Assembly (NCBI GenBank): GCA_016784605.1
Contig: JADHUI010000026.1
Location: forward strand, 1-34,767
Origin: Fidelibacterota bacterium
Lineage (GTDB): Bacteria > Fidelibacterota > Marinisomatia > Marinisomatales > UBA1611
Reading direction: 5' to 3'
Length of the DNA: 34,767 bases
A program made the translations under genes and the position numbers. This document shows positions 1 to 7,046 of this stretch, in pieces (within the stretch, counting starts at the first letter, position 1; the number at the start of each line of letters is the position of its first letter). The notes beneath the pieces were generated by a model. It was not told the DNA's origin. It saw only the letters and a program-made list of their open reading frames with translations, and did not search any database.

Positions 1-214
1 GGGTATCCGATTGAAGTGAAAGCGTTTGGACGGTGGAATCATCTCTTGTGAGCTCAAAGGTAAACTGAGCAAGGGAATCTTCCGGTTCTACATGTAACCT
101 TACTGTGGCAACACCTATTGCACCTTCAGAGAGCGTTAGGTTGGTATTTTGATTTTCATCTTCAAAAAGAAAACAAGCTGAAAATAAGAGTAAGATGGGA
201 AGGGCTTTTTTCAT
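1..214 (-). CDS. N-terminal part of a predicted lipoprotein (cut by window edge)
   Basis: This reading frame starts with ATG at 214 and stays open for 71 codons to the left edge, so the C-terminus is missing. The N-terminus is a short lipoprotein signal: MKK, a hydrophobic run, then FSAC, with the cysteine at residue 14 as the likely lipidated residue. The phenylalanine at -3 is a tolerated but non-ideal lipobox residue. The residues after the cysteine are acidic and polar and I recognise no domain. It lies 23 bp downstream of the oxidoreductase gamma gene on the same strand, with no terminator hairpin between, so read-through from that operon is possible. The function is unknown. Confidence 0.7.
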   Translation of the reverse strand, partial: MKKALPILLLFSACFLFEDENQNTNLTLSEGAIGVATVRLHVEPEDSLAQFTFELTRDDSTVQTLSLQSDT

Positions 215-237
215 TTTATTTTTAAATTGATTTATTT

Positions 238-777
238 TTACCTATAAATTAATTCCTTTCCACGATGTAATGCTTTTTCGTTAATGGGGAGTAAATGATG
301 ATGTCTTTCTGGGAGTACTTTTTTTAAGGCTGTCATGATGGATGTATCATGTAAGATGGGATTGAGTTGTGTGAAGGCGCCTAAAATAATCATATTCATG
401 ATTCGTTTATTGTTTAAGGATTGGGCTGCGGCATTTGCAGGCAATTTATATTGGCGAATATCGTTACGGGTGGGGGGAGAAAGAATGGTAGATGCTTCAA
501 AAAGTATTTCACCATTTGGCTTTACCATTGATTCAAATTTTTCCATAGAGGGCTGATTTAATATGATAGCTGTATCAAATTCATTTATAATGGGAGAACT
601 AATTTTTTGGTCAGATAAAATAACAACGCAATTGGCGGTACCGCCACGCATTTCGGGTCCATAACTCGGCATCCAAGCTACTTCTAAATTTTCAACCATT
701 CCTGCATAGGCAAAGGTCATTCCCATGCTTAAAACGCCTTGCCCGCCAAACCCCGCTATGACTATTTCTTTATTCAT
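238..777 (-). CDS. 2-oxoacid:ferredoxin oxidoreductase, gamma subunit
   Basis: This is the gamma (KorC/PorC-type) subunit of a 2-oxoacid:ferredoxin oxidoreductase, a cytoplasmic enzyme that decarboxylates a 2-oxoacid to an acyl-CoA and passes the electrons to ferredoxin. The protein has 179 residues and opens with the family signature GFGGQG at residues 9-14. I chose the ATG at 777: it follows the beta-subunit stop by 4 bp and has AAGGA upstream. An in-frame start further out (810) would lie inside the beta gene and add 11 residues before the conserved motif. It is the last gene of the ferredoxin-alpha-beta-gamma set. Confidence 0.9.
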   Translation of the reverse strand: MNKEIVIAGFGGQGVLSMGMTFAYAGMVENLEVAWMPSYGPEMRGGTANCVVILSDQKISSPIINEFDTAIILNQPSMEKFESMVKPNGEILFEASTILSPPTRNDIRQYKLPANAAAQSLNNKRIMNMIILGAFTQLNPILHDTSIMTALKKVLPERHHHLLPINEKALHRGKELIYR

Positions 778-781
778 GGGT

Positions 782-1582
782 TCATTCCTTCGGAGGAAGT
801 TTGATGTCACCTAACGTATAAAAATCAAATATTTCATCATCTAAATATTGGTTGGATTCCACAGGCGTCATTTTCCAACCGGATGGGCAATTGGATACAA
901 TTTCAACAAAACTGGTTCCCCCTTTTCCGTCCATCTGATATTGGAATGCTTTTAAGGTGGCTTTTTTTGCTTTTCGAACTGATTTGGCAGAATGGACTGC
1001 TTGTCGTGTTACATAATAAGCACCTGGAAGTACAGATATCATTTCAGCCATTTTTAATGGATAACCCATTGTATGTGTATCACGACCATTGGGCGATGTA
1101 GAAGTCACAAATCCAGGCAAAGTTGTAGGCGCCATTTGTCCTCCTGTCATGCCATAAATACCATTATTGACAAAAATAATAACAATATTTTCACCACGAT
1201 TAATGGTATGAATTGTTTCGGCAGTTCCGATGGCGGCCAAATCTCCATCACCTTGATAAGTAAAAACAATTCGATCAGGCAAAACACGTTTTATTCCAGT
1301 AGCAACAGCGGTAGCTCGACCATGAGCCGCTTCCTGCATATCAATATCCATGTAATGATAGGCGAATACAGAACAGCCCACTGGTGCAACACCAATGGTT
1401 GTTTCTTGAATATTCAATTCATCAATGGTTTCCATAATGAGACGGTGGGCGACGGAATGACCACACCCTGGGCAATAATGAAGTTTTCGATCAATGAGTG
1501 TTTCAGGACGGGTCCATACTTGATCCATTTGGTCTAAATTTTCGCACTGAATATGTTGTGGCTCTATGAGTGGTTCAGTCAT
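782..1582 (-). CDS. 2-oxoacid:ferredoxin oxidoreductase, beta (TPP-binding) subunit
   Basis: This is the thiamine-pyrophosphate-binding beta subunit, 266 residues. CPGCGH at 37-42 is the cysteine motif of the family. GDGD at 111-114 followed by NN at 139-140 forms the TPP/Mg binding motif, and GIYGMTGGQ follows directly. The start at 1582 lies next to the alpha gene stop (1584), so the two are almost certainly translated from one message. The family includes 2-oxoglutarate, branched-chain 2-oxoacid and pyruvate enzymes, and the sequence alone does not settle the substrate. Confidence 0.93.
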   Translation of the reverse strand: MTEPLIEPQHIQCENLDQMDQVWTRPETLIDRKLHYCPGCGHSVAHRLIMETIDELNIQETTIGVAPVGCSVFAYHYMDIDMQEAAHGRATAVATGIKRVLPDRIVFTYQGDGDLAAIGTAETIHTINRGENIVIIFVNNGIYGMTGGQMAPTTLPGFVTSTSPNGRDTHTMGYPLKMAEMISVLPGAYYVTRQAVHSAKSVRKAKKATLKAFQYQMDGKGGTSFVEIVSNCPSGWKMTPVESNQYLDDEIFDFYTLGDIKLPPKE

Positions 1583-1583
1583 A

Positions 1584-2663
1584 TTATTTGGAATGAGTTT
1601 TGGATGAATCCATTTGAATTAATTTATCCACTATTTCGGATGGTTGGGGTATAACACCGCCCATTCGCCCATAAAAGTCCACGGGAATTTTACCATTCAC
1701 CGCTAAACGTACATCTTCCACCATTTGCCCTGCATTCATTTCGACCACGAGGAATTGGTCCACTTTTTCTGATAGGGTTAATAAAATTTCGGTGGGGAAT
1801 GGGAAGAGTGTAATTGGACGAATCATGCCCACTTTCAATCCTTTTTTATTAGCATTCTCCATGGCTTTATGAGCAACACGAGCCACCAGCCCAAAAGCGA
1901 CAATAATAATATCCGCCTCTTCCGTGTTAATGGCTTCGTACCGTACTTCATTTTCTTGAATTGTTTTATATTTTTTTTGAAGATGTATATTGATATCTTC
2001 CATTTTTTCCGCTTCAATATGAAGCGATGTAATGACATTTTGAGAGCGAGATGTGAGTTTGCCTGTTGTAGCCCAACTGGAATGATCTACTTTATTTTTT
2101 TCAACATCATAATCAGGAAATGTGACCGGCTCCATCATTTGTCCCAAAGCGCCATCTGTTAAAATGAGTACAGGCATGAGATATTTATCAGCAAGATCAA
2201 AACCTAAATAAACAAAGTCAGCCATTTCCTGAACACTATCCGGCGCTAGCACAATCAGTTTATAATCTCCATGTCCGCCCCCTTTTACAGCTTGAAAATA
2301 ATCTCCTTGGGAAGGTTGAATAGTTCCTAAACCTGGTCCACCACGAACAACATTCACTAATAAACATGGAATTTCTGCACAAGCAATATAGGAAACACCT
2401 TCTTGCATTAAACTGTAACCGGGGCTACTGGTACTTGTCATAGTTCGTACACCAGCTCCAGCTGCACCATAAACCATATTTATAGCCGCTAATTCACTTT
2501 CAGCTTGTAAAAAAGATCCTCCACGATTATTTAAATGATGGGATAAATATTCTAATAGTTCTGATTGAGGTGTAATGGGATAACCAAAATAGCCTTTTAA
2601 TCCAGCTCGAATGGCCGCTTCGGCTAATGCTTCATTTCCCTTCATTAAAAGTTTTTCGCTCAT
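1584..2663 (-). CDS. vorB: 2-oxoacid:ferredoxin oxidoreductase, alpha subunit (VorB/KorA-like)
   Basis: This is the alpha subunit, 359 residues, with the pyrimidine-binding domain first (GYPITPQSE near residues 22-30, QAESE near 54-58) and a transketolase C-terminal-like domain after residue ~240. The opening MSEKLLMKGNEAL and the RGGPGLG motif are what I associate with proteins named VorB (3-methyl-2-oxobutanoate dehydrogenase), but the same architecture serves 2-oxoglutarate oxidoreductase (KorA/OorA). The gene order D-A-B-C also fits Oor/Kor. The start overlaps the ferredoxin gene stop by 4 bp (ATGA), which indicates translational coupling. The substrate is unresolved, so the symbol is tentative. 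Confidence 0.88.
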   Translation of the reverse strand: MSEKLLMKGNEALAEAAIRAGLKGYFGYPITPQSELLEYLSHHLNNRGGSFLQAESELAAINMVYGAAGAGVRTMTSTSSPGYSLMQEGVSYIACAEIPCLLVNVVRGGPGLGTIQPSQGDYFQAVKGGGHGDYKLIVLAPDSVQEMADFVYLGFDLADKYLMPVLILTDGALGQMMEPVTFPDYDVEKNKVDHSSWATTGKLTSRSQNVITSLHIEAEKMEDINIHLQKKYKTIQENEVRYEAINTEEADIIIVAFGLVARVAHKAMENANKKGLKVGMIRPITLFPFPTEILLTLSEKVDQFLVVEMNAGQMVEDVRLAVNGKIPVDFYGRMGGVIPQPSEIVDKLIQMDSSKTHSK

Positions 2664-2941
2664 GAAGTAATATCCACAGTTATATTTTCTGTTACATGAG
2701 ATAAAATAGCAATTGGTTTTTTCTTTCCTTCACGGAAAACGGTAATAACCGCTTCTGGGCATACGAGAGCACAATTGGTACATCCGGTACATGTATCATT
2801 AACTAGAACGGCATAGGGATATCCGGAAGTATTGAGTGCAGTAGATAATTGTAGAGAATCTTGAGGACACTCATGCACGCAAAGATCGCACCCTTTGCAA
2901 TTTTCAGTTCTTATGGTTACGTGTCCCTTTATTTTTGCCAT
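2660..2941 (-). CDS. 2-oxoacid:ferredoxin oxidoreductase, delta subunit (2x[4Fe-4S] ferredoxin)
   Basis: A 93-residue ferredoxin-like subunit with two complete [4Fe-4S] cluster motifs: CKGCDLCVHECP from residue 15 and CTGCTNCALVCP from residue ~51. It carries electrons from the TPP-containing beta subunit to an external ferredoxin. It is the first gene of the four-gene minus-strand operon and overlaps the alpha gene by 4 bp. A 14-bp perfect palindrome with GGATAA arms lies just upstream of the start. Confidence 0.92.
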   Translation of the reverse strand: MAKIKGHVTIRTENCKGCDLCVHECPQDSLQLSTALNTSGYPYAVLVNDTCTGCTNCALVCPEAVITVFREGKKKPIAILSHVTENITVDITS

Positions 2942-2955
2942 AACAAATATATAAT

Positions 2956-2969
2956 GGATAACATTATCC
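2956..2969. promoter_or_regulatory. Palindrome GGATAA-CA-TTATCC upstream of the oxidoreductase operon
   Basis: A perfect inverted repeat with 6-bp arms and a 2-bp centre, 15-28 bp upstream of the ferredoxin-subunit start. The position fits an operator or a promoter-proximal element. The arms are AT-rich and short, so chance occurrence is possible. No convincing -35/-10 pair could be fixed on the minus strand here. Confidence 0.3.
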
Positions 2970-3031
2970 TATAATCTGAAATTACATAATAAAGGCACAA
3001 TAATTCAATGATTATTCTTTGATAAAGTATG

Positions 3032-3105
3032 TACCCCGGACAGGATTCGAACCTGTGACCCTCTGCTTAGAAGGCAGATGCTCTATCCAACTGAGCTACC
3101 GGGGC
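3032..3105 (-). tRNA. tRNA-Arg (anticodon TCT)
   Basis: The minus strand folds into a full cloverleaf. The acceptor arm is GCCCCGG/CCGGGGT, the D-arm contains AGTTGGATA, the anticodon stem is TCTGC/GCAGA around the loop CTTCTAA (anticodon TCT, reading AGA), and the T-arm contains TTCGAATC. The discriminator base is A and CCA is not encoded. The first pair of the acceptor stem is G1:U72, a wobble rather than Watson-Crick pair. It is a single gene with no tRNA neighbours in the window. Confidence 0.97.
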
Positions 3106-3215
3106 ATAAAAAATTTGGTCAACATAAATATGAAAAAAAGAATATAAATGCCATAAATCAGCTTAATAAATTTACCAAAAATCCAGTATCTGGACAGACA
3201 AAAAAACAGGTAATA

Positions 3216-3286
3216 TCTCTCGTCGGAGACTCGTCGAGAAAAAACTTGACTCTATAAGGTAGAATATCGTACACTTCTCGTCGAGA
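3216..3286. repeat. Three CTCGTCGAGA-type palindromic repeats in the leader of the duplicated small protein
   Basis: TCTCGTCGGAGA (3218-3229), CTCGTCGAGA (3230-3239) and TCTCGTCGAGA (3276-3286) lie 55-125 bp upstream of the gene at 3342. CTCG-T-CGAG is an odd-length palindrome with a central T. Two copies abut, the third is 47 bp further on. A possible -35 TTGACT (3246-3251) lies between them, with an 18-bp spacer to a weak -10 TACACT (3270-3275). This arrangement looks like an operator array, though the promoter assignment is tentative. Confidence 0.5.
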
Positions 3287-3341
3287 GGTAAAGAATTTTC
3301 TCTCTATTAACCACAAACCAATAAAAAAATGGAGGTCTTAA

Positions 3342-3572
3342 ATGGCTGAAACTGTAAAAGCTACAGGTGTATCTAAAGAAAGCGGATACTTATATTATCT
3401 CGGAAAAGACGGCAATGTTTGGCGTTCTCAAATGGCTCGCGCTGGAAAAGGCGGAGGCAATGCAGAAAAAGTTGCAGATGCTGGTGTAACCCGTGAAGGT
3501 GGTTACCTTTATTTTATTGATAAAAATGGCGATGTTGCACGATCCCCTATGGCTCGTGGACGTAAAAAATAA
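3342..3572 (+). CDS. Small duplicated basic protein of unknown function
   Basis: A 76-residue soluble protein built from two gapless copies of a 34-residue unit (residues 3-36 and 42-75) joined by GGGNA. 18 of 34 positions are identical. The shared core is GYLY, then KxGxV, then RSxMAR, followed by a basic end. There is no signal peptide, membrane segment or metal motif. Its leader GGAGGT (3331-3336), 5 bp before the ATG, matches the strongest ribosome binding site in the window, that of atpE, so high translation is likely. It is monocistronic: repeats upstream, strong terminator downstream. I believe similar short proteins occur in other bacteria as uncharacterised proteins, but I cannot assign a function. 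The basic MAR...RKK ends might suit nucleic acid or ribosome binding, which is speculation. Confidence 0.85.
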   Translation: MAETVKATGVSKESGYLYYLGKDGNVWRSQMARAGKGGGNAEKVADAGVTREGGYLYFIDKNGDVARSPMARGRKK

Positions 3573-3584
3573 AACCATTTACCG

Positions 3585-3619
3585 GAAAAAAGGCTCTCTC
3601 CGGAGAGCCTTTTTTTTTG
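3585..3619 (+). terminator. Rho-independent terminator after the small protein gene
   Basis: The stem AGGCTCTC/GAGAGCCT (3591-3598 with 3603-3610) has the tetraloop TCCG, flanked by an A-run before and nine Ts after. It ends the transcript of the small duplicated protein and insulates it from the secreted-protein gene at 3690. The A-run could also let it work in the reverse direction. Confidence 0.93.
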
Positions 3620-3689
3620 TTTAATATTTGTTTTATATAATTAAATTCACGCTTGTATATTTCATGAATCAACCGAGGTAGGAATTTTC

Positions 3690-4466
3690 ATGACAAAGAA
3701 AATTGTATCCATCATTATTTTGACATGCTTGTTTGCTCCTAATTTAAGAGGAGCGGACTTAGGCGAGTTTGAGGCTCAGTGGCTTAAAAAGAAAGATGAA
3801 GCGACTGAATCAAGCGCAACCGTAAAGAGTGTCCCCAAAGAAGAATCCGTAATAACGCGGAAATCAACTCAGGTTATTCCTGTGAAGGCGCTACCTGGTG
3901 GCTGGGTCTTTAGAGATGAATTACTCGCTAATTGGGGCACAAATCTTCCAGCCGTCATTTCCATTATTCCAGATTCATCTATTGAAGTCGTTTACCAAGA
4001 TGAAAAGAAAACGACCAAAGATGGTATTATGCTTCCCATCAAACGAGCATCTGTCACATTCGACTATACTGCCCGTCTGACACAGGAGCAAATTACACTA
4101 TCATTTGTGAATGTTGATTTTATCTATAGTACGACAAATAGCAGTGATTCTCACTTTATTTTAGAAAAAATTACAAAGAGACTCAAATTGAGAGATGGCG
4201 GTTTCCCAAAATTAACTTCGGATGATGTGATTAAGTTTAAAGTATTAATGGAATATGGGACGCCTAGAGAGTTTGACGGTGTTTGGCATATTTATAATAA
4301 TTCAACTTCTGGTTTTAGAGTTAGAAAATTAGATGATAGAAATTTGAAGGTAGAAATGACTGGGCTTAAAATTAAAGCACAGCTAGAAGAAGCCATTGAT
4401 GAAGTCTATAGTAAACAAGGTATTGAGCATAAGAAACGCTTAATGATGGAAGGTATCGATCTTTAA
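3690..4466 (+). CDS. Secreted protein of unknown function
   Basis: A 258-residue protein with a typical Sec signal peptide: TKK, then a hydrophobic stretch, with likely cleavage after LRGA near residue 22. The mature part begins with a charged, lysine-rich stretch (residues ~30-60) and continues as a mixed alpha/beta region ending in a helical, charged tail. I recognise no domain. The start at 3690 follows GAGG/AGGA 9-15 bp upstream. It ends 10 bp before the Omp85-like gene, so the two are probably cotranscribed. That pairing suggests a periplasmic or surface role linked to the outer-membrane protein, which is inference from context only. Confidence 0.75.
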   Translation: MTKKIVSIIILTCLFAPNLRGADLGEFEAQWLKKKDEATESSATVKSVPKEESVITRKSTQVIPVKALPGGWVFRDELLANWGTNLPAVISIIPDSSIEVVYQDEKKTTKDGIMLPIKRASVTFDYTARLTQEQITLSFVNVDFIYSTTNSSDSHFILEKITKRLKLRDGGFPKLTSDDVIKFKVLMEYGTPREFDGVWHIYNNSTSGFRVRKLDDRNLKVEMTGLKIKAQLEEAIDEVYSKQGIEHKKRLMMEGIDL

Positions 4467-4476
4467 GGTTTTTTGT

Positions 4477-5763
4477 ATGACAGCTATTATTATTAAAAAA
4501 AGGCCATTAGGCCTTTTTTTATTTATTTTATTTTATTCTTTTATTTGGAGCCAAACCGTTTCCGATATTCACTTTTTTGGCCTGAAAAAAACAAAAGAAT
4601 ATGTTATAAAAAGAGAAGTACTTCATCCTGTTGATGTATCGTTAGATAGTACTCTTGCTAAGGCGGATAGAGACCGTATAGATAATTTAGGGATATTTAG
4701 TGAAGTCGAATGGAAAGCAGTTCCTTTGGAGAATGGGTCAATTGTTTTGCAATTTAACGTAACAGAGTCATGGAATAATATAAAAGGGGCCATGCCAATG
4801 TACACAGAGGAATATGGGTGGTCTGTTTCAGGCGGTTATATTGTAAAAAACTTTAGAGGTCGTAATCAAACATTAGAATTAGGGGGCAGCCTTGGCGGTC
4901 AAAATACGTACGGATTTCGATTTAATGATCCGTGGATATTTGGTGATCATGTTTCAGCTGAACTTGGCGTTGGAAAAAGTATTAATGACCATTTGTTTCT
5001 GGACGTTGTAAAAAAAGTGACATCCTTAAGTGTGTCAATGGGGCGTTATTTTGGAAAATATATTCGTTCAAAATTAGAAATCGAAATTGAAAACAAAGTT
5101 TTTGAAGATGAAAAGAACTATTATAAAACTAAATATAATTATATCGGTCTAATTGGATCTGTGGGTTATGACTCCAGAGATTTGTATTCTAACCCAGGAA
5201 AAGGATTAAAAGAGAATCATGTGTTTTATTATCAAATTGATCAGGATACTGGCGTAAAAAATCGATTTGTTTGGAACCATTCATTCAGTGTATTCCATTC
5301 TTTAATTCCGGGAGACAAAAAACTTGTTTTAGGATTTAATATTTCAAACCAGTTTAGTTTGGGTGACACAAATGCTGTATGGATGGATTATATTGGCGGG
5401 AGTTATTCTGTAAGAGGATGGAAAATGCCTTCAAGGGATTTATATCAATCGGGAAAACAACCATTTAGGTTTGGGCATCATTGGGTGCAAAGTTCAATTG
5501 AATTAAGACAAGTGATTATTCCAAAACATGCAACAAAATATGGAAATGAAATTGGATTAGATTTTGGTCTGTTTTTGGATGTGGGCATTAATGCCATTAA
5601 ATTAAATAATCTAATAAATCAGACACCTCTATTCGGAACAGGGTTTGGACTTCGTATTCCAATGCCCATGATGGGAGCGCTTCGATTAGATTATGGATGG
5701 GCTTTTTATAAAGGAAAGTATGTAGAATCTTCCTTCCATTTGGCCATGGGCCATCGATTCTAA
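4477..5763 (+). CDS. Omp85/BamA-family outer membrane protein with one POTRA domain
   Basis: A 428-residue outer membrane protein. A signal peptide ends near SQ (residues 25-26). One POTRA-like domain follows (residues ~27-97, VSDIHFFGLKKTKEYVI onwards), then a beta-barrel with GDPW-like NDPW at 150-153, the YDSRD...NPGKG motif at ~231-243, and VRGW at 312-315, the conserved loop-6 VRGF/Y motif of Omp85 proteins. It ends in HRF, the aromatic C-terminus of barrel proteins. It is far shorter than BamA (~800 residues, five POTRAs), so it is a minimal relative of the TamA/surface-antigen type and not the main assembly factor. A terminator-shaped hairpin lies within codons 7-15. It converges on plsY with a 4-bp overlap of stop codons. 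Confidence 0.85.
   Translation: MTAIIIKKRPLGLFLFILFYSFIWSQTVSDIHFFGLKKTKEYVIKREVLHPVDVSLDSTLAKADRDRIDNLGIFSEVEWKAVPLENGSIVLQFNVTESWNNIKGAMPMYTEEYGWSVSGGYIVKNFRGRNQTLELGGSLGGQNTYGFRFNDPWIFGDHVSAELGVGKSINDHLFLDVVKKVTSLSVSMGRYFGKYIRSKLEIEIENKVFEDEKNYYKTKYNYIGLIGSVGYDSRDLYSNPGKGLKENHVFYYQIDQDTGVKNRFVWNHSFSVFHSLIPGDKKLVLGFNISNQFSLGDTNAVWMDYIGGSYSVRGWKMPSRDLYQSGKQPFRFGHHWVQSSIELRQVIIPKHATKYGNEIGLDFGLFLDVGINAIKLNNLINQTPLFGTGFGLRIPMPMMGALRLDYGWAFYKGKYVESSFHLAMGHRF
4495..4520 (+). other. Terminator-shaped hairpin inside the signal-peptide codons of the Omp85 gene
   Basis: Seven As, GGCC, loop ATTA, GGCC and seven Ts make a perfect 11-bp stem ending in a T-run. It starts 18 bp after the ATG and encodes KKRPLGLF of the signal peptide. 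It could attenuate or terminate transcription when translation of the Omp85 gene does not start, or act as a partial terminator for the gene upstream. Confidence 0.55.
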
Positions 5764-6416
5764 TCTTTTGTCTTTTTAAAAATCATCGCCTTTTCAAACC
5801 GGTCTTCAGTCCCGCTTTTCAGACGTGAAATATTTTTTCGATGGGTAAAAATAACGAACCATGGTATGAGTAGGCTAAAGACTAATAATGACAAAGGTGG
5901 ATGAATAGAGACAAATATAGGCATTATTCCCAAAAGGATAATCGGAAGAGATAGTGCCGCTAAGAGAGAACTCAATGATACGTAACCTGTCATGAGTAAT
6001 GTGGCAGTAAAGACTGCCAAGGCCATAGGAAATGCAAGGGGAAATAAACCGATAAGTACGCCGGCTAAAGTGCCAATTCCTTTTCCTCCTCGGAATTGCG
6101 CAAAAAGAGAATAGGTGTGGCCTAAAACGGAGGCAATTCCACATAAAATTTGTAATGCGCCTAAATCGGGAATATTTTGATACTCAAATCCCATTCCTGC
6201 AATAACTTTAACGGATAGCCAACCTTTAAATCCATCGATGAATAAAACAAAAAGTGCCGGTTTCCAGCCAAGAAGTCGAAAAGCATTCGTAGCACCAGCA
6301 TTACCACTTCCATGATCACGTATATCGATATTTTTAAGGAATTTCCCCGCTAGAATACTCGTTGGGAATGAACCTGCAATATAACTTGCAATAAGGAGTA
6401 TGATTAAAATTGCCAT
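5760..6416 (-). CDS. plsY: Glycerol-3-phosphate acyltransferase PlsY
   Basis: The 218-residue membrane enzyme transfers an acyl group from acyl-phosphate to glycerol-3-phosphate, the first step of phospholipid synthesis. All three family motifs are present: GSFPTSILAGK (residues ~16-26), the glycine-rich GSGNAGATNAFR loop (~37-48), and GHTYSLFAQFRGGKGIGT (~98-115). About five hydrophobic segments can be seen. It is the last gene of a minus-strand series (EamA transporter, ogt, DUF502, plsY), 12 bp after the DUF502 gene. Its stop overlaps that of the convergent Omp85 gene. Confidence 0.96.
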   Translation of the reverse strand: MAILIILLIASYIAGSFPTSILAGKFLKNIDIRDHGSGNAGATNAFRLLGWKPALFVLFIDGFKGWLSVKVIAGMGFEYQNIPDLGALQILCGIASVLGHTYSLFAQFRGGKGIGTLAGVLIGLFPLAFPMALAVFTATLLMTGYVSLSSLLAALSLPIILLGIMPIFVSIHPPLSLLVFSLLIPWFVIFTHRKNISRLKSGTEDRFEKAMIFKKTKD

Positions 6417-6428
6417 GAAGATGAAATT

Positions 6429-7037
6429 TTATTCTGTATCAGGAAGCGGATTTTTATCAGGGGCTAACATACCACCAGAAATAATCGTTTTTAATCCTTC
6501 TTCCACTGTCATACCTGTTGAAATGGTATCTTTTGCTGGAATCATTAGAAAAAAACCAGATGTGGGGTTGGGTGTGGTTGGGACAAATAAATGGTAATGC
6601 AATTGTCCATTTGCCGTTTCAGATTCCCCGCTGATAAAAGCCATTGTCCATAATCCTACTCTTGGATATTGAATATAAACAGCTCCTTGAAAAGCGTCGG
6701 CTGTTTTTCCTGTGAATGTTTCAGTGATTTGTTTTAGAGTACTATAAATCGTATTAACAATTGGAACACGTTTAAGAATTCTTTCTCCTAAACCAAAAAG
6801 TTTCCTACCTAAAAAATTAGAAACGGTAACGCCTAATAAATATATGAGGACAAGAGTGAGTAGAATACCTAAACCAGGTATTTCATCTAAACCAATTTTT
6901 CTTAACATGGGTAAAGACATTTGGCTTAAAATATCTAATAAGAATTTTAAAACAAAATACGTTAGATAAATGGGGAAAAGGGCTGCAATTCCCGCAAATA
7001 TTTTAGATTTGAAATTTTGTAATAGTGGATTTGGCAT
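6429..7037 (-). CDS. DUF502 family membrane protein
   Basis: A 202-residue inner-membrane protein with two hydrophobic segments in the first 80 residues (FAGIAALFPIYLTYFVLKF, and ILLTLVLIYLLGVTVS after GLG). Then comes the family-typical stretch with GERILKRVPIVNTIYSTLKQ, and a soluble C-terminal half with VPTTPNPTSGF and the PAKDTISTGMTVEEGLKTIISGG motif. These features match DUF502 proteins, whose biochemical role is not established. It lies 9 bp downstream of ogt and 12 bp upstream of plsY on the same strand, so it is likely cotranscribed with both. Confidence 0.88.
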   Translation of the reverse strand: MPNPLLQNFKSKIFAGIAALFPIYLTYFVLKFLLDILSQMSLPMLRKIGLDEIPGLGILLTLVLIYLLGVTVSNFLGRKLFGLGERILKRVPIVNTIYSTLKQITETFTGKTADAFQGAVYIQYPRVGLWTMAFISGESETANGQLHYHLFVPTTPNPTSGFFLMIPAKDTISTGMTVEEGLKTIISGGMLAPDKNPLPDTE

Positions 7038-7046
7038 AGTCTAAAG

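Noticed and set aside
883-1537. Open frames on the plus strand opposite the oxidoreductase beta gene
   Set aside because: They mirror a well-supported gene on the other strand, lack family motifs and have no ribosome binding sites.
3182-3194. TCCAG-TAT-CTGGA small hairpin upstream of the duplicated protein gene
   Set aside because: Five-base-pair arms only and far from any start or terminator run; likely chance.
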